From positions 99,004,377 through 99,068,376 of the forward strand of contig CM053266.1 in NCBI GenBank assembly GCA_028583415.1: DNA of 64,000 nt, read 5' to 3'. This document shows positions 1 through 11,536 of the stretch, in pieces. The notes under the pieces were generated by a model. That model searched no databases and was not told the DNA's origin. It saw nothing but the letters and a program-made list of their open reading frames with translations. The position numbers were made by a program, and so were the translations under genes. Numbering within the stretch: the stretch's first letter is position 1; each line of letters begins with the position of its first letter. This stretch comes from Protea cynaroides (Eukaryota > Streptophyta > Magnoliopsida > Proteales > Proteaceae).

Positions 1-176
1 AGGAAAGGTTCAAGGAGCAAGCTTCACCCGTACTCTGTAGCGTGGCCTATCAGACCTAGTGTAGATTCAAGTCGACAGACATCTGCAACGACATCTGCAA
101 CGACGTCGCTTACAGTTTTCATGAGGTTAACAGTCTGATTCTGGCTTTATCAATCTTTTTGAAACTTGTGGGGGAT
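1..176 (+). mobile_element. 3' end of a Ty1/copia internal region (element C2)
   Basis: This stretch ends in a purine-rich tract at 163-176 that directly abuts an LTR beginning TGTTG at 177, the usual arrangement at the 3' end of an LTR retrotransposon. No long reading frame is visible, so it is probably the tail of the pol region plus the 3' untranslated part. The rest of the element lies to the left of the window. The copia assignment rests on the shape of the purine tract and LTR termini only. Confidence 0.6.
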
Positions 177-935
177 TGTTGTTTTTAATATCGAAAAACA
201 AATAAAGTTTCAAAAAGTTTTAAAATGAAATTCAAAGTTTTGGTTTAAATTTTGTGGGAAATTTAATTTCAATTTTGTTTTGAGTTGGATATGGAAATGG
301 ATATGGATATGGATAGTGAAATGAATATGGATATGGGTATGGATACATACCTATTCAAGTGTACCCTTTTAGAAGGGTGGTGACTTATACCTTTTGGTAT
401 GAAGAGGTGCACCCATACCTTTTGGTAGTGACCCTTGAGAGGTATTTGTCTTCTATAAATAGAGGATGTTGCCTCATTCCAAATCACTCAAGATTTGAAT
501 ACAAAATTCATGTCTCTCTTCCTTCTCCTTCCAACTCTCTCTCTCTCTACTCTGATTTATCGATAAAGTCTATTCCATCCTTGTTTTAAAGGATTGTTAA
601 CCTTAGCCGTCGGGTCTGCATACACCTAACAGTGAGTGCACACTGGGTGGGTGTCCTTCTGAAGGGTTGTTTTATCTTGGAGGTTGGTTTGCAGGGACCC
701 GTTGCACCATATAGGGGGCAAACACAATCTTAAGGAGAGTGTACCAACACGACTCAACCCTAATTGTTTCCATGATTAACACCATATAAGGTATGTGTTA
801 GATTTCATTATATTACATTATATTTGTTCAGATTCTTAATCAAATGGTTTGATTGTTGATATTATCTTTAATATCATTTGCTTATTAGATAGTCTTAAAT
901 AATATATTTTCCTTGTGGTGCTAATATTTCCAACA
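177..935 (+). repeat. 3' LTR of copia element C2
   Basis: The LTR runs from TGTTG (177-181) to CAACA (931-935), so its ends form a 5-bp inverted repeat. A TATA box (TATAAATA, 454-461) lies downstream of an AT-rich U3. The right edge cuts cleanly into the reverse-strand gag-protease frame of element C1, showing that C2 inserted into C1. The expected 5-bp duplication would be CATTC (936-940); its partner is outside the window. Short reading frames inside the LTR are not considered genes. Confidence 0.75.
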
Positions 936-2347
936 CATTCTGTAAAGAAAGAGTTGGTGATAAGAAATGACTGCCAATATGTTGAATTGTATGAGTGGAG
1001 CCATCAGGGAGTGTGACAGGATGAACAATGGTGGAAACAGGCATAGGATCAGATGGAAACAGGAGGGAAAAATGATTGGATGCCCTAGAATCAATAACCC
1101 AGGTTTGAGGGGACGGGAGAGAAGCAGAGAAACACAACTTCATACCTACAAAGTTAGCATTGGTAGAAGGAGGGTTTAGGAAAGACAATAGTTGCTGGTA
1201 CTGGGCGGACTCAAATCGTCTCCCGCGCGCCAGCCTGCCAGCCCATCATCTGACGGGCTGGAATGCATTGACACGTATACCGTTGCATTCCAGCCCTTCA
1301 GATGACGGGCTGGAAGGCTGGCGCGCGGGAGACGATTTTTTTGCGTACTGGGCAGCAGTTAAGGTTTGAGAAGGATTAGAAACCCGTGGTTGAGAAGTAG
1401 TGGCTGTGGTGTTGATCTCAGAGGCAAGATCAATGTCACTTTGAGCCATGTGAATCTGAGGAGAGCTGAGGGGCCGAGATGCCCGAGGTGGTCGTCGAAG
1501 ATATCCAGGGGAATAGCCATGGAGCTCATAGCATGTGTCTCTAACATGGCCATGCTTATTGCAGTTGGTACAGAATGGCTGCCGATGATTATCAACAGAG
1601 GACCCAGAATTTTTTGAACTTACCGCAAAGGCGATATTATCAGAAGACACCTGTGGAAGAATCAAACCTCTGTGGTACTCCTCTTGAAGCACAAGAGAGT
1701 AAGCTTTACTGATTGAGGGTAGAGGGTCCATCACCAAGATCTAAGTATGAACAGTGGCATAAACTTCACTGAGTCCCATTAGGAACTGAAACACCTTCTC
1801 GGACTGAATATTTTCAAGAAACTTCGGCAAACACCCACAAGTGTAGTAAAGGATGTTGTGATAGGAGCCAAGCTCATCCCATAAATTCTTCAGACTTGAG
1901 AAATAGCTTGAGACAGATAAAGCATCCTGGCGCATGAGAGCCATGTTTCTTTTGAGTTCATAAACCTGTGGACCACTACCTTGAGCATATCGACTCTCCA
2001 GATCGACCCACAGATCCTAAGCAGTTTTAGCATATAGAACACTCTCATGGATCTCCTTGGACAAGCTGTTGTACAACCAGGACATAACCATAAGGTCATT
2101 GGTCCCAGGCAGCAGTGGCAGAAGCATCAATCTTCGGATCTGGACGCGAGAACGAGCCATCAACAAAGGAGTACTTATTTTTTGCACCAAGGGCAACACG
2201 CATTGCCCTCTTTCATGTCTCATAGTTGTTATTGTCAAGCAGTTTGGTAACGAGGATGTGGCCGGGTTTATCTTGAGGATAAAAACAAGATGGATCAGAG
2301 GAACTTGACAGCGCAGAGGTGGTTGTCAGGCCAGGAACTAAGGCCAT
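936..2347 (-). pseudogene. gag: Copia gag-protease, 5' part, broken (element C1)
   Basis: Read on the minus strand from the ATG at 2345-2347, the product starts with a copia-type Gag. An N-terminal segment has NYET followed by a stop where tryptophan is expected. Next come a UBN2-like Gag domain (about 1741-2240), a CCHC zinc knuckle with CX2CX4HX4C spacing (about 1620-1665) and a copia aspartic protease segment with WVIDSRASNHF (about 1080-1115; the usual residue after DS is G). Frameshifts near 2000-2100 split it. A 138-bp palindromic element interrupts it at 1207-1344, and the frame reads across if that element and one 9-bp flank are ignored. It ends abruptly at 936, where C2 is inserted just after the protease. 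Gag packages element RNA and the protease would mature the polyprotein; this copy is dead. Confidence 0.85.
1207..1344. mobile_element. 138-bp palindromic MITE with 9-bp target duplication
   Basis: The arms share the core AAATCGTCTCCCGCGCGCCA in inverted orientation, and almost the whole element folds on itself around a short centre near 1275. The 9-bp GTACTGGGC occurs at 1198-1206 and again at 1345-1353, a target duplication of the size made by Mutator-like transposases. Both ends start with G, but the outermost six bases are not identical. It is much more GC-rich than its surroundings. It is non-autonomous and has no reading frame. The Mutator assignment is inferred from the 9-bp duplication. 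Confidence 0.8.
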
Positions 2348-2840
2348 GCCAAGAAGGGAACAACACAAAGTATCACAAAAAAAAATTCAAGAATCTAGAT
2401 CTTGAACACAAATGTTGCTGATGAAACAACTCAGATCTGGAACACAGTAACTCAAATCTGGAAAAATCGAACTCAGATCTATAACAATAACAGAGATCTG
2501 AGACGAAAGAATGAAGAGCAGAGTCGAAGAAGCACAGATCTTGTACAATAAAGCAGATCTGAGACACACGAACACCGAGCTTCAGATTGAAGACGAAGAA
2601 ATACAGAAAGGGAACTCAAAGAATGCAGATCTGGAGTATAATCACAAATCTGGAGTATGATCACAAACAGCCACAGATCTGAAGTAGACACTAGCAGATC
2701 AGAAAGAATCGGTAAAAAAATCACAGTATGGACAAAAAATGGAAGAAACCAACACAAAGAATTTCTGACCGCTGGAACTTGCTGAAGAACAAGAACTCAA
2801 GAACCAACGCTTGGAGAAACACACTGACATCACGTCTTTT
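2348..2840 (-). other. Leader (5' UTR) of copia C1, rich in AGATCT repeats
   Basis: This is the untranslated stretch between the primer binding site and the Gag start of C1. It contains about a dozen loosely spaced copies of AGATCT or AGATCTG in plus orientation, often preceded by C or CTC. No coding potential was found on either strand; the short minus-strand frames are translations of the repeats. Confidence 0.55.
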
Positions 2841-2852
2841 GCTCTGATACCA
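2841..2852 (-). other. Primer binding site of copia C1 (initiator tRNA-Met)
   Basis: The minus strand reads TGGTATCAGAGC, a perfect 12-base complement to the 3' end of plant initiator methionine tRNA, the usual primer for plant Ty1/copia reverse transcription. It fixes the orientation of C1 as minus and places its 5' LTR immediately to the right. Confidence 0.9.
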
Positions 2853-3034
2853 TCTCATACACAGTGAGTTTGGACAACGAGATGAGAGAGAACTCTGAGA
2901 ATTTGTTTATTCAATATGTCTTAAACTGATAGAGACCTATTTATATACCTATTACATTAAAGAAAAACAAGAATTAAAAACATTAACCACTTATGTTTTA
3001 CACGTGTTATACATATGTCTAACTCTTAACAACA
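2853..3034 (-). repeat. 5' LTR of copia C1 (about 182 bp)
   Basis: It lies just outside the primer site and contains a TATA box (TATATAAATA on the minus strand, 2939-2948). The outer end is TGTTGTTAAGAG on the minus strand, ending at 3034. The inner end is not clean: the nearest CA is about 12 nt from the primer site, so the edges are accurate only to about 10 bp. Confidence 0.6.
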
Positions 3035-4270
3035 TCAAATTCCCATGATTTCTAGGTCCCCTACTGCCTTAGACTTTGACCTTTGGATTGTATGAGGAGC
3101 TGAGGATGTCAAAACTTTACCGAAAGGTCATTGGATTTCCGCTTCTCTGGTTCTATTGTTGTTGCTATGCGTGCAAGTATATGAAATAGAGATCAATTTC
3201 TTTTAAGGAAAAATTCAGAAAACCGAAGTTATTGGTAGCTAGGTAGTCGAGCCCGTCGGATAAGCTTTTTTCATTCTTCTATAGAATGGGGAGCCTTACC
3301 GGTTTCAGAAAAAGGTCTGATTCTTACGATTTGGGAGGAGGCGGGGTAAGATATAGTAGCATAGAAATCGTTTTCTATGGTCCTGTCGTCTGTTAAGGGT
3401 CAGATTTCAGTCAGCCCACCTCCCAATGTATTGACAGGCGGTCATATTGATCCTCAAACCCTTGGATCAGTTGCAGGACCGTCCTGCCGCAGAAAACGAT
3501 CTCCTTCCGACATAGTAGAGGTAGAGGATGGGGCAGGGCTGGAGGTGGGATGTGCAGTGGTGGGTTGTTGGAAGACTGTAGCCTGTAGGAAGGAGAGGAT
3601 GAAGGATAATTAGGGATTTTAAACTATTTAGGGAGAATAAAGGTAGAATTTGCTTTCCTAGAGAATTAGCAAAGAACTTTCTTACGATCTGGAAAAAAAA
3701 AACAGTTAGTTTTAAGGATGTAAGAAGTGTTAAGGAGTAAAGTTTTAAGGATGTTTGGTAGAAATTGAAAAAACAATGAGTAATGGTAAAAATGGGCCAG
3801 AAATGTATCTAGGAAGAAGCTGCTGAAATGTTATGATACGAAGGAAGCATTAGCATGTACATAATAACACAGTCCAAATATGAGTCCAAGCTATTAGGTC
3901 ATACAATATACTAATCAAAGGCACCACCAAAACTACTAGCAAGGAAATAATTACATATATCAATATGCTAAACAAAATATAGAGAAAACATTCGGAGAAA
4001 AGTACAGAGAAAACAAGTGAAATAACCTGGGAAAAGTTTTCTATAAAAAAGTGCCTAAATCTCCAGACAAATAAGTTTCATGCTTGAGCACTTGCTCGTG
4101 AAGATATTTAGCACAGAACTTTGACACTGCTTGAATTACAAAACAATTGCATTTGATATGAATGACATAGAGTGCATATCACTAACTTAAGAAATGATTA
4201 CAAGCATTACATTAAACTACTACGATAATCACCATCACCAATAACCAAAATGATGAACCTTTCTCAATAT
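3035..4270. other. Unassigned sequence between copia C1 and the first exon relic
   Basis: No recognisable transposon terminus or family motif was seen. A 78-codon plus-strand frame at 3377-3613 has no recognisable domain. The stretch around 3240-3560 is less AT-rich than its flanks and could be old coding or intronic sequence of the interrupted gene further right, but nothing supports that directly. Confidence 0.3.
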
Positions 4271-4317
4271 GAAGGATAAGTTGATGTATAGTCAACAGAC
4301 TCTATGGATAAGACTCT

Positions 4318-4495
4318 ATGGATAAAGTCTTGGCAATAAAGCCAATGTTGTGGATCAACCATTACATATACCATCTGCCACATTTGGCTCCCAGACAACT
4401 TGGATTGTCTAACGATACCCTAGAAGCCATGGCCATGAGAGAATGGTTTAGAACAAATGTGACAGCTGCATTTTCCAAGCAACTAGGGTTGTCAG
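4318..4495 (+). pseudogene. Putative exon X of an interrupted gene of unknown function
   Basis: The frame is open across this stretch and ends at a plausible 5' splice site (TCAG|GTAATT, 4495/4496). The intron that follows (4496-4582) is 87 nt long and T-rich, with a long polypyrimidine tract before CAAG|GG at 4582/4583. The phase matches exon Y. The translated segment includes MREWFRTNV and AFSKQLGLS and looks like a normal globular protein fragment. The true start is unknown: the first in-frame ATG is at 4318, just after a duplicated GACTCTATGGATAA. I do not recognise the family. It could equally belong to an old DNA transposon. Confidence 0.4.
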
Positions 4496-4582
4496 GTAAT
4501 TATATGATTTATTTTTGCTTTATTTTGTAATTCTTGTTAAAGAAGTTTGCTGAATTTTTTTTTTTTTTTTGCATCAAGCAAG

Positions 4583-6945
4583 GGGGGAAAAATTATGCTA
4601 TACTTTGGGGGCTTCAAATGTAAGACCCGAACTCCACTAACCATGTCTAACCGTGTTGTGTCAGGTTTTTCCATCATAACTGGCTCAAGCGAACCAACCG
4701 TGTGAAGAAACCACAAAGCCAGGTAAGAACCAATCACTAGTAGGTTGTCTGGTAGATAGTGTTAGTTTGTTTGGTCTTCGGGATTGGCCGATCAGTCGAT
4801 TGGTCAAGCCCAGAATCTGACTCTGAGATTAGAAAAGTTTCCTAATTTAGGGTGATACTCTCTTAATTGAGAGATGATTCTATATGGAGATTTTTTCTCT
4901 ATATAGAAGACGTCCCTCTATCTTCTCTCACTCTTTTGATCAATCTCAAACCTTAGAATTTAGAAAAAGAGAGGAGAAGGACAAGAAGCTTTGGAAGGAA
5001 GGAAGCTTGGAGAAAGGAGAAGAGGTTCTGCAGAAAGAGGAAATTGCCTTTGGTTTCTAATCAAACGCATTAAAGAACCAACGGTAAGTCTCTTGTCTCT
5101 GTAGAATGTTAGGCTATGCTAGAATTTGGATATTGATCACAGTGTTGGTCGAACAAACCCAGCATCATGATTGTAATTACAAGATCTCTTGCTAAACCTA
5201 TAATGATCTGTAATGGTTAGAGTTACATTGAATGAGACCAATCACTAATGACTAATGGCCATAGAATGACCCTAGGATGGATCCCATTGTTGAGCCGAAG
5301 AATCGACTCAGAAAGAATTCGGACTGAAAGAGAAGCCTGGAGTATGACTCAAGAGTTGTCCAGTCCCTTGATCGGTCGGCTATATAGGAGACCGGAGAGG
5401 TGACCGGTTACTCTCGGGAAGTATGATAGGGTTTGTTCGGATGACTCATCGGTCGACCAATGCAAGACCGGTGACTTGACCGGACAATGTTCGAAAGGCT
5501 TATAGGAGACTGAACAGTAAAATAGAATACACAACTTGATAGAATAAAACCTTGATTTAAGTTCATTAATTGTTAGGCTTTCTACTAGTTCAAGATAGTA
5601 TTCAAAGCTTGGAAGAGGAACAAACATCATTCACAGGTGAGGGAACAAGACCTAAACTAATTGGTTAATAACAGCATACCCTTTTAATTTCTGTTAATTT
5701 GACTGATGCCATGCTTTGTATGAGTGTTTATGCATCTCACATGTCATCTAATAACTGCTATTCTTGTTCATGTATATTTTATTATTATTTTTATTCTGTT
5801 ATTATAATGATGATGATAGGAATAGGCATGTATTTGTGTGGGGTTGGTTTATTGAATGGGAAGAGATTGTAGCATCGAACCATTCACCACACTGACATCA
5901 TCATATCACCATTACTTTAACATAACTAGTACGTCATAGGGTATTAGGGGGGTGATCGCGGTGTGTGGCTGTAGCTCTATCAGTGGACTCTAACTCTATC
6001 TCTTTGGGGGTATTGAGGGATGCTGTGGTAAGGCTTTGGATATAAGTTTGATGACATCTAGGATTGGTTAGACACAAACATAGTTTGCAAGCCCTCACCA
6101 GAGGCATACATACTGGTATGGAATAAGGTATCAGGAGGAGTGTTGGCGGTGTGTGATCCGTTAGGCTATAGCTCTATCTCTATTTTGTAGTGGGTGATGT
6201 GGGGCAATAGTGGTATGTGATCTGTTAGGCGTGCTCACACTCTCCTGTATAGAGGTGTGGTGACCACTTATCCTTACCATAACACATTGCAAACTTATAC
6301 CAGACCAAATAAATGAATTTGACATCATGCATATGTTTGTTGCATTGTTTTGTTTACTCACTGAGCTAAGTTGTAAGCTCACCCCATAATATCGTATTTC
6401 TTTAGTTGATGATGCAGGTACAACTGTTGAAGACTATGTTAATGCACCGTCGTATGGATACGTGGCGGCTATGGATGTGCAAGCTGTGGAGGATGAGCAT
6501 AACTAGTTATGCGAGTGTTTCCATTATGTTTATGTTTAGTGATTTATTTTCGTATACAAAGCTTATAATAGATATTTATTTACTTTTTGCTTACTTGGAG
6601 ATAATTGGTTAAATATTTATTTATCATGTTAGATACTCAGTTCATTAATAAAAACTTTCACTATTTAATTATGATCTCTAATTGTGTAGTGGATATGTAT
6701 GGCTTGATTGTTGGCACGGTCCCATGTGATCCTAGCTTGAACCGATAGTTTAGTGACAGTTTATTCACACTTCTGGTTCATCCAGAATTGGGCTGTGACA
6801 TCAAATAGAGGCTAAAAATCGAATGGATGAACAAAATTGGCTAGCTGGGGAGGAGGATGATTTGGCTGTTGAGGCCAATGAGGTGGGTATTGAGGAGGAT
6901 CTTAATCGATTGTATGATTACAATGACAAGGTGGATCCACAACAA
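4583..6945 (+). pseudogene. Putative exon Y, split by a solo LTR
   Basis: The coding parts are 4583-4618 and 6806-6945. With the solo LTR and one TCAAA copy discounted, the frame continues unbroken for 59 codons in phase with exon X and ends at a good donor (CAA|GTGAGT, 6945/6946). The C-terminal half is acidic (GEEDDLAVE, EVGIEEDLNRLYDYND). The frame staying open on both sides of an insertion is the main reason to call it coding. No family was recognised, and the gene would be inactivated by the insertion. Confidence 0.45.
4619..6800 (+). repeat. Solo LTR of the Tekay-like family (2182 bp), TSD TCAAA
   Basis: It begins TGTAAGACCCG and ends GCTGTGACA, the same termini as the LTRs of P1, M1 and M2. 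TCAAA is present on both sides (4614-4618 and 6801-6805). There is no primer site to the right and no purine tract to the left, so it is a solo LTR, normally left after recombination between the two LTRs of a full element. It contains a GACCGG/CCGGTC-rich block around 5330-5510, the counterpart of the GCGACC-rich blocks of the other copies. The short reading frames inside are not genes. Confidence 0.9.
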
Positions 6946-7593
6946 GTGAGTAATGTGGCTGAGGCGGATATGTTATTTTTAATCTTATTAATCCTATTAA
7001 TCCTTGTTAAAAAAAGCAAATTACTGAAATTTTATTCATGAACTATTATTCATAATATTAAAAGACTACATACTTATTTATAGAGTTCTAGTAGTCCAAA
7101 TCCAATAAGGACTTGGATTCCTAAATAAGAAAGTATAATAGGAAAAACCTAATGACGCTAATTCCTCCTTAGGACTAATAAAATACTAAATAGAAAATAA
7201 AACCAAGACATAGACAAATTTCTGGATTTTTTAGAAATTATAGAAATACCCTTGTCTACAAAAAGACACAAGTTTTGCTCCTTTGTTGTCCACATCAATA
7301 ATCCTTGTTGGTATTAGTTGGATTTTTAAATTCCATGATTGAATCTGCTAAACTCTTTATTCACTTGTAGTTTGCCTAACCTTTACTCTGATTTTCTCTC
7401 TTTCTTCTTCTTCTTCTGTTTTTTTTTTTTGGGTAAAAATAGTAATAAATTTACAAATTTGTCTATTTCTGCCCTTTTGTTTTGAGTTGGGGTGCATCTA
7501 TGAAGTGTCATTTCTTTGATCTTTCTTTTGTTTCAATGTTGTTGCTACTAATATTGACATTGATGTCTTCTACCATACATTGTAGTGAGTGAG
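6946..7593 (+). other. Putative intron between exons Y and Z
   Basis: It starts GTGAGT at 6946 and runs to a candidate acceptor at GAG|GGT (7593/7594); two other AGs occur 4 and 8 nt earlier. T-rich tracts lie at 7390-7430. A 290-bp insertion (7009-7298) accounts for nearly half of it. Confidence 0.35.
7009..7298. mobile_element. 290-bp insertion with an 11-bp target duplication
   Basis: TAATCCTTGTT occurs directly on both sides (6998-7008 and 7299-7309). The insert begins with a run of seven A at its left end and ends CCACATCAA. On the minus strand it ends in a T run and contains CTATAAATAAG. The long, odd-sized duplication suggests target-primed retroposition (SINE or LINE), but no RNA polymerase III A or B box was recognised, so the class is open. 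Confidence 0.5.
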
Positions 7594-7639
7594 GGTGGTA
7601 TGGAGGAGGTGGAGGGTCAAGATGTAGAGGGGGATGAGG

Positions 7640-8079
7640 TCTTACACTTATATGTGGGCTTAATTAATTACCTAAATCAGTTATTCAGTGGGAGTCTAAT
7701 TAGCATGGTGAAACTGGTTTGGTTTGGTTTGCACAGCATATGAGATAGGTTTGGTAACCCTAATTCTATTGTAGGAAGGGTATTAGGGTTATAATAGTTT
7801 TATATAAATACTAGGTTAGAGTTTCCACAGCCACAGTTAGTGAATAGATCTCTTTGCACCCATTGGAAAGAGATTGAGGATATCCTCTGGAGGTTGTGGA
7901 AGACTGTAACCAAAGGATTTCGATAATATCTTAGAGCCTTTTGGAGCGTATGGGAATTGATCTTTTCAAACAGCTATGTCTTTATGATTCATAGATTATG
8001 GCTTTTCCATTGTGTTCTAGTATTACTATATAGATTAGGATGGATTTGGTTGAATTACTAATCAAAATAATTTCTAACA
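7640..8079 (+). repeat. 5' LTR of C3 (440 bp)
   Basis: It is closely similar to the LTR at 29457-29896. The start is TCTTACACTT here against TGTTAGACTT in the partner, so its first bases have mutated; the end is TTTCTAACA. A TATA box (TATATAAATA) lies near 7801. Confidence 0.85.
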
Positions 8080-8081
8080 GT

Positions 8082-8093
8082 TGGTATAAGAGC
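8082..8093 (+). other. Primer binding site of C3 (initiator tRNA-Met, one mismatch)
   Basis: TGGTATAAGAGC starts two bases after the LTR. It differs from the perfect initiator tRNA-Met complement only at the seventh base (A for C). Confidence 0.85.
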
Positions 8094-9429
8094 CAACCAT
8101 ACAGACCTAGAATCGATGATTTATGAATGGAATGACATACTTAAAAAGTTGGATTTGAGATTGAGATTTTTTTCTCCCTATTTTGAACAGATTTTTCAAA
8201 GATTCATCTTTCGTCGAATCATCCAATATCAGAATATAGTCAAATTACATATTAAATTGAAGGTCTCGACGAGATGATCGTAGCGACATAAAAATTGCTA
8301 GAATCAGATGCCAAACGTGCCCTCACTTGCCATCGGTAGTAGAGAGAGATTCACTCTTCGAGGAAGAAATTAAAAAAAAAAGATTTGTCGACAGGGTTGA
8401 CCCGACGAGGAAACCCTAACGGGTTGTCCGGCCTTGGCTTAGTCTAGCTTGAGCCAAGTTGACCTAGGCGTAGACCCCCTTGCGCATGTGTAGCACACAT
8501 GTGTAGCTCTGTCGATCCATCAAATGACCCGATTACCAAACCATTATATCCATTGACCAATCTGTTGATCCACTCAACGTGACCCGATAACCCGATTCAT
8601 TGACCCAAAAACTCAGAAAGTTACATCGAATACCTATAAATATAAATCAGGTTGGACCGGTGGTAGGGCCTGCAGACGGACCAATAAACCAACTCGATGG
8701 TTGACCCTAGACAAACCAGTGGTTTGGTTTGAAGACATTTTACATAAAAAAATTGATATATGTGGTTCGGTTCAAGCCGAACCAAGGCGATCCTGGGCAG
8801 ACCAAACCGACCCTGACAGGGTTCTTAAGGATTTGTTTGGCTACTGTTTTTAATAAAACGACATTAAATCACAATTGTGGGAGCTAGGAAGGTCAGATTG
8901 ACTTTCGATTTATTCCATTTGAATCCATTTTTTATGCTCTTCAATCTGATATACATTTTGATATATTTTGATATATTGGGAAATGTATTTTTCCCAAATA
9001 ATGCTCCTTTGGAGCCCATTTTACAGTGTTTCTGCTAATTTTTCTTAAATTTATTGTACCAGATTGATTGTTGAGCTAATGTGCTTGTTTATATTAATGT
9101 TTATACTTGTAAGGTTATGCTAATAAAACATTCATGATATCCCGCAAGTGCTGCAGGTTGGGACTTATTTATATCATGGTGGGACTTGGTGTGACCACCA
9201 AAGTGGCAACCTTGTTTCATTATGATATGTTCAGATTCAAATGTCTGTGTTCGTAAATGCTTTAGAAGGACATTGTTTACCCTAAGGTGACATTGTCCAA
9301 GTCTATTCAAACTAGGGTTTGTTGTTATTGTGTAAGGATTTTGTGGGACCACCAAAGTGACTCACTTGGTTCTATCATAATATGCTCAAACCAACATTTG
9401 TGCGTTTACAAGCTACAACAAGGAAATAC
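8094..9429 (+). other. C3 interior, left part, non-coding
   Basis: No reading frame of note on either strand. From about 9170 the phrase ACCACCAAAGTG or close variants recurs (about 9190 and 9350), with CCTAAGGTGACATT at about 9280; similar CCCAAAGGTG phrases return after 27994 in the right part. This shared style ties the two halves together as one interior. It stops at the F2-1 insertion; the flank is AATAC (9425-9429). Confidence 0.6.
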
Positions 9430-11536
9430 TGTCACACCCCAAAAATTTTATTTTATTTTCTTTTTGTATATGCCGAGCTGTGAATAGAACGCATATTGCT
9501 GACCTATTAACCTCCAGGATCATGACATAGGGCACACATCACACCACCTCACCCCATAACACGTTAACCACCACATAATCAGATTAAAATATAAATACAG
9601 CAGAAGACTTATACAAATTCTGGGTATTAACACTGATGGATTCTAAATGACATTTAGATAATAGTAGCATGTGTTATTCTGTTTCAACGAAACTCAAGAC
9701 ATAATGTACTGCTTCAAATAAAATACAAGAACACATAGTATTAGACAACATGTCCGATTAAAAGTACTAAAACTAAATCAGTTCTTTATCAACTCCAACT
9801 TAGCCTCTGAAGACACAAGTATAGAAAATAATCCAAGTTGAGAACATCGTCCACTTATCACCGAAATCAGCAATATCATAAAGAAAAGCTCCACGAAATC
9901 AACTATAGTAAACCTGCAATAAAATCTAAAAAAAAAGGTGTATACACAATGGTGAGCTCGCCAACTTGAGCTTAATGAGGAAACAGACAAGCAAGGAAGC
10001 AAGAATGCATGATCAATTTATTACACACAACAATGCAGTAGTCAGGTATCATGTATGCCATGTGCTATGGTAAGGCCTAGCCACACCTCCCAGAGGTTGA
10101 CTACAACCTCCATGCACGGGAGTGCTGGATACTCACCAGCCTATAACCGGTAGCCCTGGTGCCCCCATACTACGTCCCAATCAGAATGGTGATTGGGCTG
10201 CAAGTCCAGTCAATGATGCTACAACAAACATTGCCGACCCTTCCCCCTCATTACTCCATCCTATCAGTACTTGACCCCCTACTGGCCAGGGTTGCATACA
10301 GAGGTAATGTCACTAACCAAAACTACATCTCATCCGATGTATCCCTCTCACAAAATCCAGTAGGAATCCTAAGCCATCCATTCCCCCCCAAGATGTTTTC
10401 ATCCCACTAAGGGTTAGTGACATACTCATCAATAATCGTATAGCTAGTCGGATCCAGTGGTCCTCGACCGTTTCACCAGTTCCTACTAGTTTCTAATAAA
10501 CATACATTTACACAACAATTATAATATAAATACAAATGCATGCACAAAACAGTTATTAGATGACATGTTTTCATAATAAGCATGTGGCACAACAATCATA
10601 TATTAGAAACACTCCAAAATTAGTCAGGAGTTCTGTTCCTTACCTAATATCGCTTAGACATTCTGCCATTAGTCGATCGATAAACCAGTTGGTACAAAGT
10701 ATCGATCGTGACACCATATGGCTCCTAGCAGAAGGGTTGGTTAAAGTAAATAGGTCTGTCCAGGCTTCTTGGGACCATTCTGGAAGTATCCGGTTGCATG
10801 GCCGGAGGTGAAAGGCTGCCTCCAGTGTTGCCTCTGGACAGCTCCCAGATTCCATCAAAATCTGACCTATGCCTTTTTCAAAGGTGATAAGTCTATGATA
10901 CTAGATTCAAATCACCTCAAGTTTCTTTTCTATGAAACTAGACTTAAAATATAATGTTTCTGCCAAATTTTATGTCATTCCAACAAGTGTAAGACTATTA
11001 ATTAGGTCTTCCAAGGTGGACTTACAGAATCGGATTCAGTCTATGCACAGAAATTTGCAGAGATCATATCTCTCTCATCCCAAGTCCAAACGACCTCATT
11101 CTTTTTTCAGTATCAACTAGACTTATAGGAGAATATCTCCTCCAAATTTCAGGTCAAAATTTCAAGTTCAGTTGGTTAAAAATATATTGCAAAATGGGGT
11201 TCCAACACTGGCCAGTTTTCCTTTCGTTTTGGAAGTTGTTAGTTGATTGGGTTCCATCCAGTGCTCCATCCGGCTGCTGTGACTGGCTAGAGTCCGAGGC
11301 CTATCAGGAGGCATGTATTTTGCCTCCAGGGCTCCATCCGGACATGCTTCTGAACCCCTTCCGTTTAAGTCCGTCGGCAGTCCCTTTTGTTAGAGTTTCA
11401 CCATTAATTTACTCTATTATTACTTGGCCTAATAGGGTCGATTAGGGATGTACCTCCTAGGTCTAGGTATCAAGATCTTGAATTTAATCCCAATATAGAT
11501 TCAAGGTTTACATTGAATGAACCATCGAGGACATAC
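9430..11536 (-). repeat. 3' LTR of F2-1, truncated at the right
   Basis: It aligns by eye with the LTRs starting at 41775 and 50358 and, from 10168 on, with 25663-27200. No primer site precedes it, so 9430 is the outer edge of the element. Homology stops after ACATAC at 11536, where M1 protease sequence begins. Reading frames here (10159-10410, 10560-10811, 11194-11445 on the plus strand) are not supported as genes; the last recurs at 26839-27121 because both copies are LTR. Confidence 0.8.
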
